A DNA stretch of 20,101 nt from Nitrospiraceae bacterium (lineage in GTDB: Bacteria > Nitrospirota > Nitrospiria > Nitrospirales > Nitrospiraceae): positions 1 to 20,101 of the forward strand of contig JACVSD010000022.1 of assembly GCA_014534095.1 (NCBI GenBank), written 5' to 3'. The notes under the pieces are model-generated. The model had not been told where the DNA came from. It did not search any database and worked only from the letters and a program-made list of their open reading frames with translations. Below, piece by piece: positions 15,424 through 20,101 of this stretch. How positions within the stretch are numbered: the stretch's first letter is position 1; every line of letters begins with the position of its first letter. Made by a program: the position numbers and the translations under genes.

Positions 15424-15456
15424 GACTCGCACGGTATCAGACGAGGACTCGCACGG
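15424..15456. repeat. 11-bp direct repeat in the orf79-motA divergent region
   Basis: GACTCGCACGG occurs at 15424-15434 and again at 15446-15456, a 22-base period equal to about two DNA turns. A degenerate copy starts at 15413. The pair lies between two divergent gene starts and ends 11 bases before the motA -35-like element, a position suited to a regulator binding site. Function is inferred only from placement and spacing. Confidence 0.45.
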
Positions 15457-15466
15457 GCAATAGTAC

Positions 15467-15493
15467 CAAAGCATGGGTTTTGATCGCCGGTCA
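15467..15493 (+). promoter_or_regulatory. Sigma-28 (FliA)-like promoter candidate for motA
   Basis: CAAA at 15467-15470, a 15-base spacer and GCCGGTCA at 15486-15493 match TAAA-N15-GCCGATAA at 3 of 4 and 6 of 8 positions. The predicted start lies about 20 bases before the motA GTG. FliA control of motA and motB is common in other bacteria, which makes the match more believable. Confidence 0.45.
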
Positions 15494-15522
15494 ACGACAC
15501 GACACAAAGGACTGCACGCCGC

Positions 15523-16299
15523 GTGGACATCGCAACCATATTGGGCCTCATTCTCTCCATCGGAGCTATCGTCGGCGGGCAAGCGCTCGAAGGCGGACAT
15601 ATCAGCTCTGTCCTTCAGCTGACCGCCTTCATTATCGTCATGGGCGGCACGCTCGGCGCCTGCCTCGTGCAGAACCCCCTGTCGGTCGTCGTCCGGGCAG
15701 CCAACCTCGCGTCCATGGCGCTCAGCGGCTCGCGCGTCGAAAACAAGAGCACCATCAAACTGATCCTTGAGCTGGCGAACGTCTCGCGAAAACAAGGTTT
15801 GCTCGCGTTGGAGGGCAAGCTCAAGGACATTGATGATCCCTTCATGAGAAAAGGCGTCCAGCTCATTGTGGACGGAACGGATCCAAAGGCCGTGCATGAG
15901 ATCCTCGAAATTGAAGTGGACCAGAAGGAAGACGAAGGCTTGATTGCCGCTAAGGTTTGGGAAGCGGCCGGCGGATACTCGCCCACCGTGGGTATTCTCG
16001 GGGCCGTGTTGGGGTTGATCCACGTCATGGAAAACCTTGCCGATCCGTCCAAGCTGGGATCCGGCATCGCCGTGGCGTTCGTCGCGACCGTGTATGGCGT
16101 CGGCGCCGCCAATCTGCTCTTCCTCCCGCTGGCCAATAAGATCAAGTTTAAGCTGAGAGAAGAAGCGGGGTCTCGGAGCATGATCATTATGGGGCTGGTC
16201 GGTCTCGCCCAGGGAGAAAATCCAAGGCTTCTCCAGGAAAAACTAGAGGGCTATCTGCCACACAGCGAACGCACGAAGGACAGCAATACAGCCGCGTGA
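15523..16299 (+). CDS. motA: Flagellar motor stator protein MotA
   Basis: This 258-residue inner-membrane protein starts at a GTG (MDIATILGLILSIGAIVGGQ) with AAAGGA about 11 bases upstream. It has four predicted membrane segments: residues 1-20, about 33-52 (LTAFIIVMGGTLGACLVQ), about 150-172 (YSPTVGILGAVLGLIHVM) and about 180-205 (IAVAFVATVYGVGAANLLFL). The cytosolic loop between the second and third carries the charged residues that act on FliG. The conserved Pro of the third segment, in SPTVGILG, is present. MotA forms the ring around MotB in the stator and couples ion flow to torque. Ion type (proton or sodium) cannot be settled from sequence here. Confidence 0.95.
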   Translation: MDIATILGLILSIGAIVGGQALEGGHISSVLQLTAFIIVMGGTLGACLVQNPLSVVVRAANLASMALSGSRVENKSTIKLILELANVSRKQGLLALEGKLKDIDDPFMRKGVQLIVDGTDPKAVHEILEIEVDQKEDEGLIAAKVWEAAGGYSPTVGILGAVLGLIHVMENLADPSKLGSGIAVAFVATVYGVGAANLLFLPLANKIKFKLREEAGSRSMIIMGLVGLAQGENPRLLQEKLEGYLPHSERTKDSNTAA

Positions 16300-16328
16300 C
16301 CATGTGGCCCTAGCGCCGGTATGCCGCC

Positions 16329-17117
16329 ATGGCGAAAAAGCACAAGCACGAAGAACACGAGAATCATGAACGCTGGTTGGTGTCCTATGCGGACTTCATC
16401 ACCTTACTGTTCGCGTTTTTTGTCGTCATGTATTCCGTCTCCGCCGTCAACGAGGGAAAATTCCGCACGGTCAGCGAATCGATCAAAGCCGCGCTCCATC
16501 CGATCGCGAGCCGGGAGGCCTCGCCGCTCGCCTTCAATGTGGGGGACAACCGCCCCTCGCTTGTCGCCCCGAACCTGCCCGGCACCAAAGAGGTGGCCAT
16601 TCGCCGGCTGAGAGAACTGGTCAAATCCACCCAAACGATGTCTCAATTTGACGTCATCCATCTGACGGAACGTGTAGATGGCAGCATCGTGATCACCATC
16701 CCGGATCAGGTCTTGTTCAATAGCGGAGAAGCCGCCGTACGCCCAGAAGCGCTGCCGTTCCTCCAGGGGCTGGCGGAGGCCATGATAGAGCTCAATCGCC
16801 AAGTCCGCGTAGAAGGCCATACGGACAACGTGCCGATTCACAGTGCCTTGTTCCCATCGAACTGGGAGCTCTCAGCGACGCGGGCGGTCATCGTGGTGCG
16901 CGTCCTTACTGAACTGTATGGGGTGCCGGCCACCCACCTCGCCGCCTTGGGCTACGCCGATTCGAGACCGGTCACCCACAACCTCAATCCGGCACAGCGG
17001 GCAAAAAATCGACGCGTGGAAGTTATTATCTTGGAAGAAAGACCGCCGCCGCCATCCCGCCATCCGCTGCCGGTTGCCGCCGCCGACCCTGTGGTGGCGG
17101 AGGAGCCCGTCCAGTAA
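16329..17117 (+). CDS. motB: Flagellar motor stator protein MotB
   Basis: The 262-residue protein has a short His- and Lys-rich cytosolic N-terminus, one membrane helix (RWLVSYADFITLLFAFFVVM, about residues 15-36) with the ion-carrying Asp22, a plug/linker region, and an OmpA-like peptidoglycan-binding domain (about 115-240) with VEGHTDNVPI, SNWELSATRA and NRRVEVIIL. It anchors the stator to the cell wall and carries the ion path. The HEEHENHERW lead into the membrane helix is typical of one MotB subfamily. No convincing ribosome binding site is seen before ATG 16329, so it may depend on coupling with motA, 29 bases upstream. The tail is Pro-rich. Confidence 0.95.
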   Translation: MAKKHKHEEHENHERWLVSYADFITLLFAFFVVMYSVSAVNEGKFRTVSESIKAALHPIASREASPLAFNVGDNRPSLVAPNLPGTKEVAIRRLRELVKSTQTMSQFDVIHLTERVDGSIVITIPDQVLFNSGEAAVRPEALPFLQGLAEAMIELNRQVRVEGHTDNVPIHSALFPSNWELSATRAVIVVRVLTELYGVPATHLAALGYADSRPVTHNLNPAQRAKNRRVEVIILEERPPPPSRHPLPVAAADPVVAEEPVQ

Positions 17118-17198
17118 GGGCCGCGGACGTGAGGGCCGGACAAAGGCTGCGCCGGCGCGAGCACGTTCAGTGGAGCAAAGGGACTGAAGGAGGCCATT

Positions 17199-17543
17199 AT
17201 GCACATCCGAGAGCGAGCCGTGCCCAATGGAGTCGTGCTGGATATGAGCGGCGACCTCACGTATGCCAATCGCGAGCGCTTTAAACACGCCATCGAGGCG
17301 GTAGAACAGAAGGGATGCCGGCATCTTTTGCTCAACATGGCGGAGGTGCGATTCGTCGACAGTTCCGGCCTCGGTTTGCTGGCGCTGGTGGCTCAGAAAT
17401 TCAAGCTCGCCCAAGGCAAAGTGAGCCTTTTGAAGCCGCAGAGCTATGTGCGGGAGATCATGGCTTTGGCCAGCATTCCGAAGCTGATTCCGATTTACGA
17501 CAATGAGGACGATGCGCTATCCGGACGGGCACAAGCGGCGTAA
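17199..17543 (+). CDS. STAS domain anti-sigma factor antagonist (SpoIIAA/HsbA-like)
   Basis: This 114-residue single-domain protein has the STAS fold pattern: a first strand region GVVLDMSGDLTYANRERF, a helix, and the phosphorylation loop VRFVDSSGLGLLALVAQK. Ser56, the second Ser of DSSGLG, is equivalent to Ser58 of SpoIIAA. In partner switching the unphosphorylated form binds an anti-sigma factor or another target, a serine kinase inactivates it and a PP2C phosphatase restores it. The three genes after it encode exactly such partners. A strong GAAGGAGG site precedes the ATG. It starts 81 bases after motB. The closest functional parallel I know is HsbA of Pseudomonas, which acts on FlgM; the true target here is unknown. 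Confidence 0.92.
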   Translation: MHIRERAVPNGVVLDMSGDLTYANRERFKHAIEAVEQKGCRHLLLNMAEVRFVDSSGLGLLALVAQKFKLAQGKVSLLKPQSYVREIMALASIPKLIPIYDNEDDALSGRAQAA

Positions 17544-18769
17544 TGACCCGGTCATTACCATCGGGTAGACCGCCGATAGCTCCGGCTTCTTCTCCTGGAG
17601 CTGCTGCTCCGCCACAGACTGTCCTGATTGTGGATGACGAACCGGTTGCCCGGATGAGCATGAGCGCGCGACTCAAACGCCTGGGCTATCGGGTCCTCGA
17701 GGCGGCCAATGGCAAAGACGGCCTCGCACTGCTGCGGCAGGAGCGGCCGGACCTCACCATCCTTGATTGGATGATGCCGGAGATGGACGGTCCCACGGTG
17801 TGTGAGCGGGTGCGACAAGATCCGGCCATTCAGTCGAGCCAAATCCTGCTGATGACAGGTCACGATCAGCCGACTCAAATCGCCGAAGGCCTGGCGCGTG
17901 GCGCCGATGATTTTCTGAGCAAGGCGGCTACGAAACAGGAGATCTCGGCCCGGGTGCAGGCGGCGCTTCGGGCTGCAATGCTCGTGCGGTCGCTGGAACG
18001 GGCGCGGGACGACGTGCAGCGCAAGCAGGAAGTGCTGGAGCGTGAATTGAACTCCGCTGCCCGGTATGTCGAGTCCTTGCTTCCTGAGCAAGGGCGCATC
18101 CTTCCCGGTGTCCAACTGGGACATCTCTATCGACCCTCTCTTGCGCTCGGCGGAGACCTGTTCAATGTCGTGGCTTGGAACGACGGCTTGGTGGGATTGT
18201 ACCTGCTGGACGCCTCCGGCCATGGTGTGTCTCCGGCGTTACGGTCCGCGTCGTTGTCCACTTTTCTCCGAGCAGACAGTTTGCTCCGTCAAGTCGGCTC
18301 GACTGACCCGGGAGCCATTCTCACCGAAGCCAACACGCGCTTTCCTCTGACGGAGGACGGCGCGTACTTTACGATCACCTTCGCCACGCTCGATCTGGCT
18401 GCCAACACTGTCTCCTATGCCTGCGCCGGTCACGGTGGCACGCTTCTGCAGCGGCATCAAGGCACCATGGAGTGGCTGGAAGACCCGGCCTTGCCCTTGG
18501 GTTTCGATCCGCGCACGACGTATGTCTCGAAGCAGATCTCTATTGAGCGCGGGGACCGCCTCTTTTTCCTGAGCGATGGCGTCTATGAGGTGCCTGGACC
18601 AGCGGTTGAATTGTGGGGAAAACGACGGCTGGAAAATGCGATCCGTCTTCGATGCGACGTGTCACTGACGGAGGTGTTTGCCGGCGTGATGGCCGAGGCG
18701 GCTCTGTGGCTTGGCCATGACCGGTTCCCGGACGATGTCGCCATCATGGGGATCGAGGTCCTGAGATGA
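17543..18769 (+). CDS. Receiver-PP2C serine phosphatase (RsbU/HsbR-like)
   Basis: Residues about 26-145 are a receiver with Asp31-Asp32 (VLIVDDEPVAR) and phosphorylation site Asp75 (ILDWMMPEMDG). A coiled-coil linker follows (SLERARDDVQRKQEVLEREL). Residues about 190-408 form a SpoIIE-type PP2C domain with the metal-binding residues in place: Asp205 in LGGDLFN, Asp223 in LDASGHGVSPAL, Asp345 in FLSDGVYE, and Asp397-Asp398 in PDDVAI. Phosphorylation of the receiver probably controls removal of phosphate from the STAS protein encoded just upstream. The ATG overlaps the STAS stop codon (TAATG), so the two are translationally coupled. Pseudomonas HsbR has the same first two domains but also a kinase domain, which is absent here. 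Confidence 0.92.
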   Translation: MTRSLPSGRPPIAPASSPGAAAPPQTVLIVDDEPVARMSMSARLKRLGYRVLEAANGKDGLALLRQERPDLTILDWMMPEMDGPTVCERVRQDPAIQSSQILLMTGHDQPTQIAEGLARGADDFLSKAATKQEISARVQAALRAAMLVRSLERARDDVQRKQEVLERELNSAARYVESLLPEQGRILPGVQLGHLYRPSLALGGDLFNVVAWNDGLVGLYLLDASGHGVSPALRSASLSTFLRADSLLRQVGSTDPGAILTEANTRFPLTEDGAYFTITFATLDLAANTVSYACAGHGGTLLQRHQGTMEWLEDPALPLGFDPRTTYVSKQISIERGDRLFFLSDGVYEVPGPAVELWGKRRLENAIRLRCDVSLTEVFAGVMAEAALWLGHDRFPDDVAIMGIEVLR

Positions 18770-19152
18770 GGCCACCTCAGGAAAGCTCCATGGGGGGCAG
18801 GGAGTCGATCTTCAGCCTCCGCGAGGCATTGGCCGGCGCGGACGATGACTCCGACCTGTTCAAGGCTATGGCTGAAGCTTTTGTGACGGAGGGCCCGAAG
18901 GATCTCGCTGAAGCCCAAAGAGCGCTGGCCGCCCGGGACGGCGCGGCCCTCGCTCGTTCCGCCCACCGTCTGAAGGGCGCCCTCCTGCAGTTCTGCGCCC
19001 CGATGGTGTTGGCCTCGGCGAAAGAATTGGAAGCCTTGGGAACTGGGGGAACGTTTGATGCCGCAGCCCCGGTCTTTGTTCGCCTCGAGCAGCAACTCGG
19101 GCAATTGTTCATGGCCTTGCGTGAGACGCTCGTCAAGGGACCTGACGCATGA
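18766..19152 (+). CDS. Histidine phosphotransfer (Hpt) domain protein
   Basis: This 128-residue helical protein has the Hpt signature SAHRLKGALLQF with the likely phosphorylated His67, preceded by the helix FKAMAEAFVTEGPKDLAEAQ. Hpt proteins shuttle phosphate between receiver domains or from hybrid kinases. The ATG overlaps the stop of the phosphatase gene (ATGA), and the stop overlaps the next start in the same way, so all three are made together. It is therefore the probable phosphate donor or acceptor for the receivers on either side. No catalytic kinase domain is attached, and no hybrid histidine kinase for it lies in the window. HptB of Pseudomonas is the functional parallel. Confidence 0.9.
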   Translation: MRPPQESSMGGRESIFSLREALAGADDDSDLFKAMAEAFVTEGPKDLAEAQRALAARDGAALARSAHRLKGALLQFCAPMVLASAKELEALGTGGTFDAAAPVFVRLEQQLGQLFMALRETLVKGPDA

Positions 19153-20039
19153 TAGCAGCCGCTTGTGTCGTCCTCATCGTCGACCCCTGTTCTGAAACGC
19201 AGGCGCGCATTGCCGAACATCTGCAGGGCAGAGGGTTCTCCATTATCACGGCCACCGAACCCGTAGCCGCCATGGCCATGATCGATATGGCGGCTCCCCA
19301 TGTCGTCATCACTGACTTGTTTCTTCCCGAGGGCGGTGGATTGGCTCTGACCAAGCGCTTGAAAACGCGTCACGGGAGTTGTCCGGTCATTGCTATGACT
19401 GGGGACGGTTCTTCCACGGCAATCATACAGGCGCTCCGGGCCGGTGCCGTCGATTATTTGAATAAACCGATCGCCGTTGAAGAACTGGCCCACGCCCTCC
19501 AACGAGCACGCCAGGTCCTGCCGCTCGAGATCCACAGTACAGCTGTACGGCGCTTCGAGCATATCGTGACGATGCATTCGCATCCGGACCATATTCCCCA
19601 TACGGTGTCCTGGTTGCTGAAGAGCACGGGGGTGTCGTTGCCGGAGAACCACCGCCTACATGTGCAAGGAGCGTTGCAAGAACTACTGCTCAACGCGGTT
19701 GAGCATGGGAATTTGGAAATCTGCTATCACGACAAACGGCGCGCGATTGCTGAGGACCGATTCGAACAGTTAGTCGCAGAACGGCTGGCCCAACGAGCGC
19801 TCAGCACACGACTGGTCACCATTCATGTCCTGTATGAACCGGGCCGGAAAATCCTTCAGTTTCGTATCACTGATGAAGGACGAGGGTTCAAGTGGCGTAC
19901 GTACCTGCGGGAGGGGCTGTATGCCTGTCCGTCTGACGACGTCAATGGACGCGGTATTTTCCTCGTTCATTCGTTTTTTCCTGAGATGACCTACAATGAG
20001 GCAGGTAATGAAGTGACGATTACCGTTCCGCTCAATTAG
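19149..20039 (+). CDS. Receiver-HATPase protein (RsbW-type serine kinase/anti-sigma-like)
   Basis: Residues about 1-122 are a receiver with Asp12 and phosphorylation site Asp56 (VVITDLFLPEGGG), a switch Thr (AMTGDG) and Lys in LNKP; the second member of the usual acidic pair is Pro13, which may weaken metal binding. Residues about 135-296 are a GHKL ATPase of the RsbW/SpoIIAB kind, with N-box ELLLNAVEHGN (Glu178, Asn182), ITDEGRGFKW (Asp242) and GRGIFLV. There is no histidine dimerisation domain, so it is a protein serine kinase or anti-sigma factor rather than a histidine kinase. It probably phosphorylates the STAS protein three genes upstream and may bind a sigma or anti-sigma factor. The ATG overlaps the Hpt stop codon. 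It is the last gene of the window. Confidence 0.9.
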   Translation: MIAAACVVLIVDPCSETQARIAEHLQGRGFSIITATEPVAAMAMIDMAAPHVVITDLFLPEGGGLALTKRLKTRHGSCPVIAMTGDGSSTAIIQALRAGAVDYLNKPIAVEELAHALQRARQVLPLEIHSTAVRRFEHIVTMHSHPDHIPHTVSWLLKSTGVSLPENHRLHVQGALQELLLNAVEHGNLEICYHDKRRAIAEDRFEQLVAERLAQRALSTRLVTIHVLYEPGRKILQFRITDEGRGFKWRTYLREGLYACPSDDVNGRGIFLVHSFFPEMTYNEAGNEVTITVPLN

Positions 20040-20101
20040 CGGCGTAATTGTCTGCTGTTCGATCTCGTACGTTCTTCCGTCTCATTCATATCGCGCTGTT
20101 C
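20040..20101. other. Window end, no feature recognised
   Basis: After the final stop codon 62 bases remain. I see no open frame, T-rich hairpin or promoter match in them. Confidence 0.5.

Noticed and set aside
18777..19652. 291-codon minus-strand frame opposite the Hpt and kinase genes
   Set aside because: No motif, and the plus-strand genes have catalytic motifs and overlapping start-stop junctions.

Overview
The window is a flagellar motility and chemotaxis locus from a moderately GC-rich Gram-negative bacterium. The gene set and the feel of the proteins (MinD/FleN-like ATPase beside an excisionase-type HTH protein, CheR, CheY, CheZ, CheA, CheV, CheB, MCP and CheW together, a c-heme chemoreceptor, and a MotB of the HEEHENHERWLVSYADF type) suggest Nitrospirota, most likely a Nitrospira-like organism. 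That placement rests on recall of protein families, not on a database search. I see no tRNA, rRNA, CRISPR array, insertion sequence or phage gene.

Layout. (1) 1-3277, plus strand: the C-terminal part of a flagellin, then flaG, fliD, fliS, a FliT-like gene and a 55-codon small ORF; these build and cap the filament and chaperone its export. (2) 3279-5416, plus strand: a GGDEF diguanylate cyclase with an intact active site and inhibitory site, followed by a PilZ-type c-di-GMP receptor, so maker and reader of the second messenger sit directly behind the filament genes. (3) 5478-6357, minus strand: a MinD/ParA (FleN-like) ATPase gene broken by a frameshift at about 6207. (4) 6586-15187, plus strand: small HTH gene, cheR, cheY, cheZ, cheA, cheV, cheB, a heme-binding MCP and cheW, which form an essentially complete CheZ-type chemotaxis pathway. 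(5) 15162-15401, minus strand: a small helical protein gene with a strong ribosome binding site that overlaps the end of cheW. (6) 15523-17117: motA and motB, the stator. (7) 17199-20039: four tightly coupled genes, STAS, REC-PP2C, Hpt and REC-HATPase, forming a partner-switching module fed by phosphorelay domains.

How it fits together. Signals reach the MCP (probably redox or gas ligands through a covalently bound c-heme), pass through CheW or CheV to CheA and then CheY, are reset by CheZ, and adapt through CheR, CheB and CheV. c-di-GMP made by the GGDEF protein can be read by the adjacent PilZ protein. The last four genes resemble, in domain content, the HptB-HsbR-HsbA switch of Pseudomonas, which ties a STAS protein to the flagellar anti-sigma factor FlgM and to a diguanylate cyclase; here the kinase and phosphatase halves are on separate polypeptides, each with its own receiver. 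Two sigma-28-like promoter candidates, one before the HTH gene and one before motA, suggest late-flagellar control of the chemotaxis and motor blocks.

Points most worth checking: the frameshifted FleN-like gene, the split partner-switching module, the MshEN-like tandem repeat that replaces the P2 domain in CheA, the heme MCP, the 90-residue spacing inside the PilZ protein, and an 11-bp direct repeat with 22-bp period between the divergent orf79 and motA genes.
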